DNA of 58,000 nt from Gnetum montanum (lineage: Eukaryota; Streptophyta; Gnetopsida; Gnetales; Gnetaceae). The stretch covers positions 835,193-893,192 of the forward strand of contig MNCI01034627.1 in assembly GCA_015680685.1 (NCBI GenBank). Direction: 5' to 3'. The notes beneath the pieces are model-generated. The model saw only the letters and a list, made by a program, of their open reading frames with translations. It had not been told where the DNA came from and did not search any database. Shown in pieces: positions 33,341-45,819 of this stretch; the first letter of the stretch is position 1; each line of letters opens with the position of its first letter. A program made the position numbers and the translations under genes.

Positions 33341-34130
33341 TAAACGAGGCAACATTGATAAGAGGAAAATTCATTTCATCAAATGAATGAAGCTACAAAT
33401 GTTGCTAGTGCACCAATAGTGAAAATGCCTTCTTCAGAACCTATTCAGTCTTTTCCAATATTGCAAAAGGTAGCTATAGAAATTGCTCAAGTAATACAAA
33501 ATTTTAATACTGCAGTTAGAAGTTTTGCAAATGCACATTCTTGCAATGTTTGCAATGAAATGTTTCTTGGCATATAATTGGATTCAACTAGAAGTAGAGG
33601 ACCCACATGCAATAGGTGCATTAATGAAAAGAAACATAATATTCTTGATAGTTTTAGTTATGAAATTAAATGATTTTCTGTTGAAAATAACATGGATCCA
33701 AGTATCCAACCACCTATCCTAGTCTTTTTAACTAAAGTTGAAGAAATGTTAATTGCAAAAATCAATCCCTTATTACAAGTTACACATGTAATTGGTGGAC
33801 AATTCAAATATAAAGGTTACAGAATTAGCTTTTCTCAAGATGTCACATAGATTACTAAGAGACTTCCTCTTAGAATTAAAGATATTCCTTTCTTAATATT
33901 GAGAAGAGTAGATCAAATGGACATCAAGTATAATTTTATTTTCAATAAGAGACAAGTTTTTGAAGCCTTGATTTTTAAGAAGACAAATGATCCATACTAT
34001 CATGATGTTGAGATCGATATGCATGCATTAAATGATGTTGTTGATACTAGCGATGTTAACATCTTCCATGGCATTCCTTATATTCCATTATCAAAAAATG
34101 ATGGAGAAATGAGATTGTAGTTTCAAGGTC
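33341..34130 (+). pseudogene. Helitron N-terminal region with zinc-finger cysteines
   Basis: 33383-33577 ends with CNVCNEMF. After an in-frame stop, CNRCINEKK follows, giving two CxxC pairs. 33899-34120 encodes MDIKYNFIFNKRQVFEALIF and DPYYHDVEIDMHALND, a pattern I know from the N-terminal region of Helitron-like Rep-helicases. Several stops interrupt the frame. Confidence 0.75.
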
Positions 34131-36704
34131 CTTTGCTTGAAATAGATGAAGAAAACATCATTGGTCATACATCGTCAGTTGCATAGCGTCTTAGAATTGT
34201 AAGAAAGGAAATTGATTGGATAACAACATGGATGCATAATCCATCATTATAGGATTTAGATGTTGCTTAATGGCCTTCTAGATTCTCATATTAATGAGTT
34301 TGACATGATGGGATTGTTTATGATGACATTTCCAAGTCTTTTTCCTGAATGAAAATGTGATTTTCTTGAATGAAGAGCTAAAGATGTCAAATTTCATGAA
34401 TATGCAAAACATCTTATTTTCTACAAAGATGGTAGATTTGGATGCCACAAGCGTTTCCAGTAAATATTATCTCCATTTGATTGTTATTTCATTTTTCATA
34501 ATGTTTTTTAAATCATTGAAGCAACGATACGTTTTTTTATTTTTAAGTATTATATCTGTGATGTCATTAGAAAGAGATAGGCAATGGAATCTACTTTTAT
34601 TTTTTTAAAAAAAATATTATTGATGCACCCATAACTATTGAGGAACTACGGGAATAATTGCATAATGCTCCATCACATGTAATTGTTCACAACTTGATGC
34701 GATATGGTATTTCCATTCATGGTACACCATCTTATTGGAGAAAATGTAAAGTAAAGCTAACTCACATGTTGAATCACTTGGGAATACCTACTATTTTTTT
34801 ACTATGAGTGCATCAGATCTCTATTGGCCTGAGTTGCATAATCTAATGAAAAAAAGATCCACATGAGAACTCATTAGAACTCAAATGTTGGAGAAAGATT
34901 AATATCATAGAAAATCCACATATAGTTGTAGAGTTTGTGCATCATTGTCATGTTGCCTTTCTTAAAATAGTTTTGATAAATGAATTCCATGTTATTGACT
35001 ATTGGACACGATATGAGTGGTAGCATCGTGGATCTCCACATGTCCATGGTTTCCTATGGATACAAGGTGCTCCAAAGGGAGATGAACTCGACCATAATGA
35101 TCTTCATGTCATGCATATGGAAAAGGAATTTTTTGATTCAGTTACAAATGCGTGGAATCCAAGATTTACAATGAATGGACATCCAAATAATGTAACTTCT
35201 CATTTATCTTTAATGTTCTTTACATAAATTTTTTTTGTTGATATTGCTTCGAATATGCAGATATTAATTTCTTCATTATTATATCTTTTAATTTGTCATC
35301 CCACTTAGGCTTTATGTGTAAATATGTTGCATCATCCATGTGAGTTGACTGTTGAACAACTACAATGCATGGATTTGGAAAGTGATTAAGCTGATTTGCT
35401 TAATGCTGTTCAAAGACATACTATTTGCAAACCTCATGTATGCTTATGAAAACATAATGGTAGAGCAGTTTGCAAGTACCACTTTATAATGAAATTATTT
35501 TTTTCTTACTATTTTCTCACCATTACATTCATTTTTATTAGCAAGTAAACTATAATTTATCTTGAAAAAAAATTATATAGATATTCAACTTCCGTATTTT
35601 TCAATTCTAGGTACAATGTTCCTTGGTCATTATCTTTAGAATCCACACTTCAGAGAGATCTAGAAAATAATAATGAGATTTTTTATTTTCCTTGAAGAAA
35701 TGATCCGAGGCTTAATGTTCATAACAAAATGATGCCTTAGATATGAAGGGAAAATGAAAATTTTTAGCCAGTAATGTCACTATATGTTGTCATAAAATAT
35801 ATCGCAAAATATGCATCTAAAATAGAGAAGAAATCACAATCTTTTCATGACATGTTGCTGCAAATTTTTGAGTCAAGGAATCCTCATGAAAATGTGTTAT
35901 TAGTCTACAAAAGGCTCATGATGGATGCTGTTGCAGATAGAGACATTGGTGTTATGGAGGTCTACCACATGTTGTATGAGCTTTCTTTGGTAAGCTGCCA
36001 TCGTGTTTTCTGCATACTGAATGTTTTTTTAGAGGTGTACAAAAAGGTTCAAACTAATTTAGATGAAATTGATGAAGCTGAAAACTACACAACTCTTATT
36101 AATATGTATAAAAAACGTCCACTACCAATGGAGGGTGTATTATTATTGCAGGCTATTAAAGAGTACAATTGCAACATGAAGAATAAGAATAATTCAAATT
36201 GAAATTTTTGTCACCCAAAGACAAACGTTATTGTTATATATTATCCCAAGTTTCTAATCCCACCAATGCAAGGGGAACAAAAATGGATTGAATACTGTTG
36301 GGCTATGTTGTTGTTGCATTACCCGTTTAGAGATGTCAAGCGAGATTTTGATTCAAATGATGAATAGATTGAAATGAAGTGGTTGTCTATTCAACATTTG
36401 TATGTAGCATCAGAGATTAATAGTGAAGAAGAATTCTAATGAGCTTTGGAAGAAGAAAGAAAATTTAAAGATCTAACTCCCTAGGTCCAAGGTCATGAGG
36501 AATATGATTTTGAATTCCTAAAACTGTCATCTCTTATCAACAAACCATTTTTAGAGAATAGAATTGGAGATTTTTTGCAAACGAGATGTTGATAGAATGC
36601 ATGAATGGATGTTACAGTATCCGAGAGAGGATGTTACAAATTTTGCTACAAGCTTTATTGCCAGCAATAAATCATCTTGCTTCATGATTGTTATTGATCG
36701 TGAC
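34131..36704 (+). pseudogene. Helitron Rep (HUH endonuclease) relic
   Basis: At 35021-35058 the frame reads HRGSPHVHGFLW, which contains the HUH motif (HVH at 35039-35047); the codon just before it is a TAG stop. The 142-codon piece at 35774-36202 contains YIAKYASK (35798-35821), the Helitron YxxKYxxK catalytic tyrosine motif with both Tyr kept. These two motifs in this order identify a Helitron Rep. The gene breaks at 36704 where the nested element begins. Confidence 0.88.
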
Positions 36705-37565
36705 TGATGAGTGGTTATGTACCCCTACACTCAACCATATGAATATGAGTGTATACGCATGATCCGGTTGAACTTCATAGACAGACTAGTTGTGGTATCT
36801 AGATAGTTACATGTTGATCGTAGTTCACTGTCTTCCCACCTAGATTAGTATTTGCTTTGTCACGTATGGTTTAGTCCATAGTGAGGTGAATGATGGGATC
36901 TTAAACTAATGCTACTGTTAGAGATGATGGGGAACAATATTAATTAAGCTAATGGACAATGGAAAATGAGATCTATGCTATCCTAAGTGCGATGAGCATT
37001 CGTCCTTAATCATCTGTATGCATCTTGGACCTCATGTACTACTCATGGGATTACCAAGCGTACATTACTTGAGCCCTCCTAGATATGCTACTGGGTTACC
37101 AAGTAGTTACACTTAAATGTTTGTGATTAAGTCGTACTCATTCTGCGTTAATCAACAAGAAGTGTAAATGACAATAAAGGAAATATGAACTAAAAAGAAA
37201 ATAATAAATAATTAAAAATTAAAGTAATTAAAAGCTAAGTGAATGTTGCAATGATGGAGTAATCTCGATCTTTATTGTCGATCGTGTGCATGTCCAAGTA
37301 CGTCACACTCAAATAAAGGTTTTGTACAATTATAATCATCACACTGCGGCATGCACTGAGGAAAGAGTTAAAATTAACTGAAAACTAACAAAAAGACTCT
37401 ATCCTAAGACTTACCAACTCTCTTCTCCCTATGCGTCTAAATGTTGTATTTATAGGCCTACATAGGAATCACGATATCATGTATTTGATATCATTATTAG
37501 GCTACGATATCACGTACCCGATATCGAGGATTCGATATTGGGGCCTGACAAACTACAATTCATCA
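36705..37565 (-). repeat. 3' LTR of the nested element
   Basis: 861 bp. On the minus strand the first 100 bases hold four GATATC boxes and one GATATT, followed by TATAAATA (37454-37447). Strong similarity to 44962-45819 along the whole length and to the solo LTR at 13315-14347. Confidence 0.92.
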
Positions 37566-37574
37566 TACCCCCAT
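37566..37574 (-). promoter_or_regulatory. Short polypurine tract
   Basis: The minus strand reads ATGGGGGTA just before the 3' LTR. It is short and interrupted, but in the right place. Confidence 0.5.
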
Positions 37575-37752
37575 GACTGAATAACAACTCATCCTCAAGT
37601 TAAACAAAATAAGAATGAGTTCAATTTATTACATAGTGGATAGGTATGGAATTATTGGCTAACGAGGAATTACTCATGTTGTAGTGGAAGATTGAAAAAA
37701 AACAAAATTAGGACATAGACATAGAATTACAAAGGGAAACATTTGTTGGAAC

Positions 37753-40548
37753 TCATGTGGTTCCTGGTGGTGGTGGCTCCTCCATGGGCCTCTTCCCTTT
37801 ATCTTGTGCTGTAGGCTTTGGAAATGGATGTCTCTAAAGGATTGCCTAAAGCTTTTCTTCTTCAGTCTAGGGACCCTGTGCCATCCATGCTAATGCTCCA
37901 ATGTTGGATGGAGTCAGCACCTCCCATGGGCATGGCAGTTGTGGGAACATCTAATTGGCCTTGACATACCAAGCCACAAACAATCATCATTCCTCTTCAT
38001 AGGCTCTAGCTTTGTCCTTGCATTCTTGGTAGTCTATGAGCTATTGAACCAAATCCGCTGTGACATCCTTCTATCCTTGGTAGCTGGTCTTGACCACCTC
38101 TAATTTAGAATTTGCTACTTCTAATCTCTACAATGTCTTCTTGTGTTTGGAAAATTCTATTTCATATTTAGCATAGGTGGTTGCTACTTTGTTCTCCAAT
38201 TCTATTCTCGGGTGTCCTGCTATCAACATGGCTAAGTTGGCATACTACAAGTTTGCCAACTCCATGTACTCTGTGAGATCTTGTATCTGTAGGTCTCGAC
38301 TTTTTAGTTCTGCTTGGTGGGTTAAGGCATAAGTATCCAATATGGCCTGCTAATCAACATTCTAAGCACTAAGATTGTTAATGTGGGCTTTGGCCATATA
38401 GATTTCTTTTTCAATCACTTGTTTGTACATCCCCACCTAATCTCTAAAATGCTCTTTGAGCTTCTTATGTCACTTGGCCGCATTCTACCATGTGCTTATT
38501 TTAATCATTGTCTTTTTGCAAATTATGCATACCTCCTCCATTGAGAGGGTTCTATTCTCTCTGGCCAAGCGATTCATATCCTGGTTGACCCTTATTAATT
38601 GTTCTCGCAATTTCTAAAAGTTTCCTTGAGAACATTCTTTTGTTTTTCTACTATGGTCAACCAAAAATTTTTGGTGGCAAGGTGTTTATTTTCTTCTTGT
38701 GAGGCCTTGAGTGCTTTGGCATGTACATATGTTTGAGTTTGTGCCTTGGAAGCATCCCAATTATCCTTCTCTTTTTCCTCTGCCATTCTTTTATTCTCTT
38801 TCAATAATTTGGTTAGCTGCTTTGTCTGAAAGAATTCTAGCTAGTCTGCAGGCATAAATTGGGATAGATCCCGTTGTCCAGCTTGTAAGGTGATGAGCTT
38901 TTCTTGGAGTCTTTTTAACTCCTCTGCATATTCGGCCTTGACCTTTGCGATGACTAGATTCCCTTTTGTAGAAATGAGGTCTGACTGTGTTGCTGTGACA
39001 TCTTGAAGGATGTCAAACAAGGACATCATCACTTGTCTTGTTTGCAGCAACTGATCTAGAACATCTTCATGATTTGTAGGAGTCATTAAGGGACCAACCA
39101 AGGTTTGAGCATCATGTGCTCCTATAAAATCTACCGGTGGCAAAATAGGAACATTAAATGATTCTTTTATGTGGTTTGCAACCACTTTTGCTACTCCCAT
39201 TACATCTTGGTGCTGCATGACCACTACTGTGGCACCTTCACCAATTTCTAGTTGCACTTGAAAGGATGTAGTATTTCCAGGGATCTTTTGTGACTAGTTT
39301 GTTTCCCATCCTCCTGTTTGGATGGACACCTCATCCTATGTGCGATCAATTGAGACTATGGGTTGTACGACATCATCAATGACCCTGAAGAGATTGGCTT
39401 CATCACAGCTTCTCCAACTAACCGATTCAACAATGGCCCTGAGATGGCTCATCGACGATCAATAGTCCTGTAGCAACAGTGGTGGTTGGCCTTGCTAGCT
39501 TATAGGTTGTGTGCTAGGCCTCGCTTCCTATTGTTGAGTAGGCCTTATGTCTGGAAGTTGGCTAGGCCCTACAGTTTGAGGTGCAGTGGTCCCCACCATT
39601 TATTCTTGCTCAGGCTCTAGTGTCTCACCAGCATTTTTCCTTAGGGATGGTGGCTTCAGTAATTCAGAAATTGAGGCATTTTGAGCCTTTCTGGGGATGC
39701 CATTAGTGTATCCTAGAATTCCAGCATGTTAGCATAACTTCCTGATTAGGAAGGGAAAAGGCAATGCAAACTTTCCTATTTTATGTTCTTCAAACGATCT
39801 TAAAATTTCTGTGAGATATAAATGGGGTAGGTTGGCATCAACCTTGCCCATCAAGATGGCACTTCTTTAGCTGCATAAGTGGAAATTTTTTTCAATCCTT
39901 TTGTTGGGAAAATGTGATATGTGCCAATTTTGAAGTAGATCCTCTCTTCAAGTGTAAGCTCTCCATATGCTTTATCCTCCTTGTTGTACATCCTTTTTAA
40001 CCATATCTTACACGCATCCACATCAAAGCGAGTAGACAAGTGAGCAACCTTGGGCCATGTGTTGAAAAAATTCAACACTTCCAAAATGGCTTGGGTAGAG
40101 AAATCAACAGAAATCCCACCAACATCAATGGTGGTGCCTTCTTCCTTATTGTGACAAAATTGGTACGTCTCCCTCAAGTACCAATCACCACTCTCAAAGA
40201 GAACAGGCACAGTGGAGACCCTTTAAGTTGGTCTTTGACTGCCTTAAGGGAAAATTTTGTGAAAGGTCCAAAATTGAGTTCCACAATCACAGCTACTAAT
40301 GTGGACCTTTCACAAATTGCCTGAACACATTCTAGGGACAACGTGAGATGCTGTCCCTATTTAGGTGCCTTGCTGTCTCCACCTTCAGCATGCACCAATT
40401 GTGCAGTAATAGGAGGTTCCTAATGAATGCTAAATGATTGTGCCTCCTGCTCTGTGTGTTCTTTGGGAGGCACTTGGCCTCTACCTCTCCTTAGTCGTTT
40501 TGATGCACCTTAAGAGGGTCCTCCTTGCTATCTTCTTTTAGGGGGCAT
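37753..40548 (-). pseudogene. ORF2 of the nested element: large decayed gene of unknown function
   Basis: About 930 codons read on the minus strand with several frameshifts and stops. It opens at 40548 with MPPKRR, and a basic stretch SKRLRRGRG follows soon after, which looks like a nuclear localisation signal. 39851-40210 encodes a globular piece with VGGISVDFSTQAILEVLNF and a later LTLEERIYFKIG. This V-G-x-x-V-x-F-S pattern recalls domains of unknown function attached to plant retroelements such as Athila ORF1-type proteins. 38595-39257 is Lys/Glu/Gln-rich with coiled-coil character (KAEYAEELKRLQEKLITLQ). The end reads EEPPPPGTT before TGA at 37755-37753. It holds the place of pol but shows none of its motifs. 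Function unknown. Confidence 0.65.
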
Positions 40549-41039
40549 TTGCAATCACACGGGATCGATTATCAATAAGGATATTTACAAAATTAGATTA
40601 ATACCTTACTCCTTGCCCTTAATAGATTCATTTCTTGCTTAGTGTGATTCAGAGTTAGAGATTTTCACAAAAATTCCCCTAAAAGTTTTGATATTGAGCC
40701 TAATTTTGATTAGGTTACTCCCAAAAGAAAATAATTTTCATGGTTTGGGTGAAGAAATAAAATTAATTTGGCAAATGTTTTTAGCATGTTAAAAGTCACT
40801 TATCCTTGATAATATCCTTTGGGCAACGAAAGATTTTGAAAAAACTATGTGCGCCTTGAAGCCTACCCTTCCCCCACGACTAAGTTAGAAAGTTCGATTG
40901 AAATGAGAATTGGAGCGTTAATGAGCAAGTTATTGATGGTTGAATGATAGGTGCACAAGCTTAGAAAATTCATGGAAGAAAATTTCAACAACTCCCCTTG
41001 CATGAACAGTAAAAAATGAGATCGACGTGTGTAGGGAGG

Positions 41040-41150
41040 TCCATATATATATAGTTTTTATAGACATGATATTGCGTCCCGCTAGAGCAAACTTGATATT
41101 GCGTTGGACCCGATATCGGGTAGTCGATATTGTGTCCCTTCTAAAATAGG
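41040..41150 (-). promoter_or_regulatory. Internal promoter-like block resembling the LTR promoter
   Basis: On the minus strand, three GATATT/GATATC boxes with intervening CGATAT variants (41068-41135) are followed within 6 bases by TATAAAAA (41062-41055) and TATATATATAT. The LTRs of the same element have the same order: GATATC boxes, then TATAAATA. ORF2 starts about 480 bases downstream. Confidence 0.45.
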
Positions 41151-42479
41151 GTACCTGGAAAAATTGATAAATTTTTGAATTTCCAAGGCAAAAAATGAAG
41201 GATTTAAGGTTAAGTTGAAAGATCTAGGGTAACTTTGAAAAGACCTAAAGTCACCAAGAATGTAATGAAGTGGAATTTTACAATGAAGTTCGTGAATAGG
41301 GTAAGGAAAAAGGACATGTAGTGGTGCATAGGAACGTTGGAATTTAAAATGATGATAAAGGAAAAGATAATTATAGAAATGCAATACTTGGATGGTGTAA
41401 GATAATGTGGTGATGTGCAAAGAGTGCAAATTACAAAAGTTACGCAAGTGGGTCCTCCCCAAAGCAGGTTCCTACCTATCATGCCCTTATGTAACCATAC
41501 CTGAAAATGTCTGTAGGCACTAAGGGTTAAATGCAATCCACACCAATTCCACAAAACACACACATGTAGATACCACCATGATGAGGTATGGGATCTATGC
41601 TACACAAGACATAAGTTAGAAATACTTAGACAGTGAGGTGGAACGAATCGTGGAAGGGATTGTAGAGATCAAGACGTGAGGCAACTAACCCTGGGAATAA
41701 TGAATCTTGAGTGTAGGGCGTGATTAATGTGTCATTAGCCTATTACTCCAAAATCAAGACCAAGTCCATGCCTCTGATTAGTGACATCGCATTGTTTTAT
41801 CTAATGATGGATAGCCATAAGAGCACCATGACAACAAGGTGTACGATCACTTGGCATTTTGTCCAAGGGAGGAGTGATTTGAAATTTCTTTACAACACGT
41901 TCTTCGGTCTTTTCTTTGATGTTTTCTTTTCTTCTATCCGCTTTGGCACTTTGTCCTTTCCAATAGTGAACTGGAGAAGTTACCAACCTTTAGGCATGGA
42001 TGCATGTCTTTCTAGTGGAACCCCCTCGAACAACATTGAGTTTCTTTATTGAGTGCCTTTATTACTCTTACTTCCAATTTTTGTTAGATCTACAAGGACC
42101 TTAGTACAACCAGGCTGCATGATAGCATTTACAGATGTCACCAAAGAGAATTCACAAGTTCCCTTGATGTCACACCCTGGCCATTCTCTCTTAGTTCATT
42201 ATTTTTTGCCCTGGGCATAATGAGTACAAAATTAATTTAAGTTTTAATGATGACAAGAATATCATCGTACCTAGAGTAGAACTTCTTATTAATAGAATGG
42301 GTGGGTGGATGTTGTGGGCTCACTGTCCAAATAATTAGTCACCTAAGACTTGATAGCATAAAAAAATACCTCAACCAACAAGTCACATGAGTATTTTATT
42401 CACTGATGAGATTACGCTCAAAAAGATAAAACAACAAATTCGAAATGAAAAATTGGAAAACAAAAAATTCTAAAATCAA
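41151..42479. other. Non-coding gap between gag and ORF2 promoter
   Basis: About 1.3 kb without a recognisable domain on either strand. Frames at 41082-41462, 41210-41563 and 41720-42052 have no recognisable content. Confidence 0.5.
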
Positions 42480-44829
42480 AGAAAAGGAAAAACATTTACT
42501 AATTTTTCTTGTTAGAATGGAGGATATCCCTCATAACTAAAATTTGGAGCATGGCAAGAATTAATAAATGGAAAATGTGGATCCATGCATGTGGAAAATA
42601 TTGGAGTTTGGTCATATCCAAACCACTGGGTGTCTTTTGATGTGGTGGCTGGAATGTACCCAACTTGGGGTTCACACACTTGATTAAAGTTGACATAGTG
42701 GGGAAAATTATAAAATGTGGTCATGTGATAAGGAGTTGACCCACTACGGCAGCCATGGCCTAAGATGGTATGCAAGGATCAATATGTCTCCCTACGTGGT
42801 TATATTCATTGGGTTGCATGGTTGTTGGAGTGTTGATTGGTGGCCCTGATAAGGTAATAGGAGGTGTTGAGTTTGAGGGAGAAGATGCATCACAGTGTTG
42901 GACTTGTGCTAACTTGGTAGATGTAGTGGTTTCAGAACCGTGCTATCTCCTTCTATGGTCATGCCTAAAAAAAGGATGCTTTTGAAATTGTGGAGGACCT
43001 CCACTACTGTTGACAATAGCAGCATAAGCAACATTTGTGGGTTGGTGCTGTGGTGCAAAACCTTTTGGCATAATTGGTGGTGATGTAGATGGAGGTGAAT
43101 GATGAGAATATTGAGGGTGAGGAGAAGTGCAAGGAACATGAGGTGGTGATCTTGTCGGAGAGGACATGGGTTGATAGTATTCAGGAGAATGATAACAATG
43201 TGGTGAAATAGAGGATGTTGACATAGTTGGGAAAATATGATGCTAAACATAATAAGTGCTTGGGTTTAGATGGTATGAAGGATGCGACCAGTTTGATGGT
43301 GGCCTCCCCCACAACTAGGGTTTTTTCCACTGTGGTTGAACTTGATATTTCTGTATGAAATCTGGATGTAACATTCCTCCCCAATGCTCATGCAAATGTG
43401 ACAAGATTGGGCATTGGCCTTTGGGGTGATCGTACAGGCAAATGTCACATTGACACTGGTGATTTTCACTTGAGCTCTTATCCCTATTTTCTTCAACCCT
43501 TCTTTTTGATTATTGTGTGATGTCTTGTCCTGTTTCTCGGTTTAGCATGGTTCCATTTTTGATAATGTTGGTATATTCTCCACATTTTTCATGTACCCAT
43601 TCCGTCATCTTATTTATCTTTTCCTTAATTTCATCTAGTGATTGTAGTATTGGCAAAGATGATTCCACCTCCTTGAGGTGAGTTGATTTCTCCTCTTCAT
43701 GATCATGGACCTTTGCTATATTGAGATTTTGGTCTTGTTGAGGGATTTCAACATTCTCCCATTTAGCTATTTCTCCTTCTTTTTTTGCTACCTGCTTAAT
43801 AAGCTCTTGGAATTGGCGGGTTCGTAGTTCATATAGTTTACCTGGGGCATACATCCCTGGGGTCTCCCTTGTTTCATTACGAAGCCTATCCATGATGTGA
43901 TACATTAGCCATTCCTTGGAGAACCCATGGCATGGGCAATTGTTTAACAATGAATAGTATCTTTCTCAAGGGTTCATGTTGTCATTTTTTCCACTCTTGG
44001 ATTTGTCTCCTCAAGGCTGACACTCTTGTGTAGGTTTGATATCTTTCAATGAAGAGTTCTACCATTGTTGGCCAACTGCGAATTGATTTCGGCTTTAAGG
44101 ACCTGTACCATACTTTTGCTTGGCCAACGAGTGTCATAGGAAAAAGCTTAAGTTTTTGCCACCCATTATCAATATTGTTCCATGCATAGGCATTGTAGAA
44201 GGCTTGTAAATGATGTTACGGATCTAAATCATAGCCTCTTAGAAACTTGGGAAAGTTATTTAGATCAAGCCTAGATAGATGGTTTTCCTTGCGATGCCTG
44301 CGGGGTATTTGAATAGTGTCTTGTATATGCATTAGGCTCTTAATGGCCATTAGGGGTTCATTTTCACTAGGTAGGTTATAAATTTGTGAGTTGGGACAAT
44401 GTTGTCTTTGCTCATGTTGGCGTTCCTGACTTTTCTTGTGGGCTTGATTTTTATTTCTATGCCAACCCCTTAAGAGATAGTCATCCATGTCACAACTTGA
44501 CGTTGAAGGAGTAGAGGAGGAGAAAGAACTGGAAGACTTGTCATGACTTTTGTAAGTCTCCCAATCATCCTCGGATAAATTCCTATTAACCATTGAGAAG
44601 GTCCTAGGCCTTACGGGCCCCCTCATTCTATGGGATATCCCATCCTCACTAGAGGTGTTAGAGTTAGATGAAAGAGTCCTTGAGTACTGTTGGGGTGTTC
44701 ATGAACATAGGAGACTCTTGCATAAGATTGAGTACTCCAAACTTCATCTTCGTCATCATATATTTCGTTGGTTCTCCAATGAATTGCCTCACTAAGTGTT
44801 GCATTATCATAGTCTTGTGAGAGAGACAT
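42480..44829 (-). pseudogene. Gag relic of the nested element
   Basis: It starts MSLSQDYDNATLSEAIHW at 44829. In 44030-44150 the minus strand reads TLVGQAKVWYRSLKPKSI followed by RSWPTMVELFIERYQ, the retrotransposon gag core. 43510-43950 gives a Lys/Glu-rich stretch (MYAPGKLYELRTRQFQ). Then come a Cys/His segment (CDICLYDHPKGQCPILSHLH), not a standard zinc knuckle, and a Pro/Ser/His-rich tail (42943-43224). At least three frameshifts and several stops are present. Confidence 0.82.
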
Positions 44830-44940
44830 TGTTGTGAATTATGTATGAATTATTTGCAATTACTTTCTTTTTAAAAGATATATCATCAAGGCTTCGTTAC
44901 AACAATCTTGGAGGATGTAACTAATCTAACTAAGTAGCAC

Positions 44941-44960
44941 CATCCCCAACAACGGTGCCA
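44941..44960 (-). promoter_or_regulatory. Primer binding site complementary to tRNA-Asp, decayed
   Basis: The minus strand reads TGGCACCGTTGTTGGGGATG one base inside the LTR. The plant tRNA-Asp 3' end would pair with TGGCGCCGTTGCCGGGGATC; most differences are C-to-T or G-to-A at CpG-type sites. Athila-group gypsy elements use this tRNA. It also fixes the element's orientation. Confidence 0.8.
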
Positions 44961-44961
44961 A

Positions 44962-45819
44962 TGATGAGTGGTTAAGTACCCCTACATTCAACCATATGAA
45001 TACAAGTGTGTATGCATGATTCAGTTGAACTGTGTAGATAGATTAGTTGTGGTGTCTAGATAGTTACACGTTGATTGCAGTTTGCTATCTTCCCACCTAG
45101 ACTAGTATTTACTTTGTCACGTATGGTTTAGTCTAGAGTGAGATGAATGATGAGATCTTAAACTAATGCTACTCCTAGAGACGATGGGGAATAATATTAA
45201 TTAAGCTAATGGACAATGGAAAATGAGATCTATGCTATCCTAAGTGCGATGAGCATCTATTCTTAATCATTTGTACGCATCTTGGACCTCGTGTACTACT
45301 CCTGGGATTACTAAGTGCACATTACTCAAGCACTTCTAGATACACTACTGGGTTGCCAAGTAGTTACACTTAAATTTTCGTGATTAAGTCGTACTCATAC
45401 TATGTTAGTCAACAGGAAGTGTAAATGATAATAAAGCAAATATGAACTAAAAAGACAACAATAAATAATTAACAATTAAAGTAATTAAAAGCTAAGTGAA
45501 TGTTGCAATGATGGAGTAATCTCGATCTTTATTGTTGATCATGTGCATGTCCAAGTACATCACACTCGAATAAAGGTTTCGTACAATTATAATCATCACA
45601 CTGCAGGCATGGGGAAAGAATTGAAATTAACTGAAAACTGATAAAAAGACTTTATTCTAAGACTTACCAACCCTCTTCTCCCTATGCGCCCAGATGTTGT
45701 ATTTATAGGCCTACATAGGAATCACGATATCGTGTATTCGATATCATTATTCAGGCTGCGATATCACGTACTTGATATTGAGGATTTGATATCGGGGCCT
45801 GGAAAACTATGATTCATCA
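44962..45819 (-). repeat. 5' LTR of the nested element
   Basis: 858 bp, partner of 36705-37565, with GATATC/GATATT boxes at about 45725-45797 and TATAAATA (about 45706-45713) on the minus strand. Confidence 0.92.

Larger units (their letters stand above)
36705..45819 (-). mobile_element. LTR retroelement with gag and a second gene but no recognisable pol
   Basis: LTRs of 861 and 858 bp (36705-37565, 44962-45819), both with TGATGA...TCATCA ends, and near-matching target duplications GTGAC (36700-36704) and GTGAA (45820-45824). Read on the minus strand: LTR, tRNA-Asp primer site, gag (44829 to about 42480), a 1.3-kb non-coding gap, a promoter-like block (about 41150-41040), ORF2 (40548-37753), polypurine tract, LTR. 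In six frames I find no RT, RNase H or integrase motif. Gag and primer site point to the Ty3/gypsy Athila side. It would need enzymes from another element to move. LTRs share most sequence but differ by scattered changes. Confidence 0.88.

Noticed and set aside
41720-42052. 110-codon plus-strand frame inside the nested element
   Set aside because: It runs against the direction of the element and shows no domain or repeat family.
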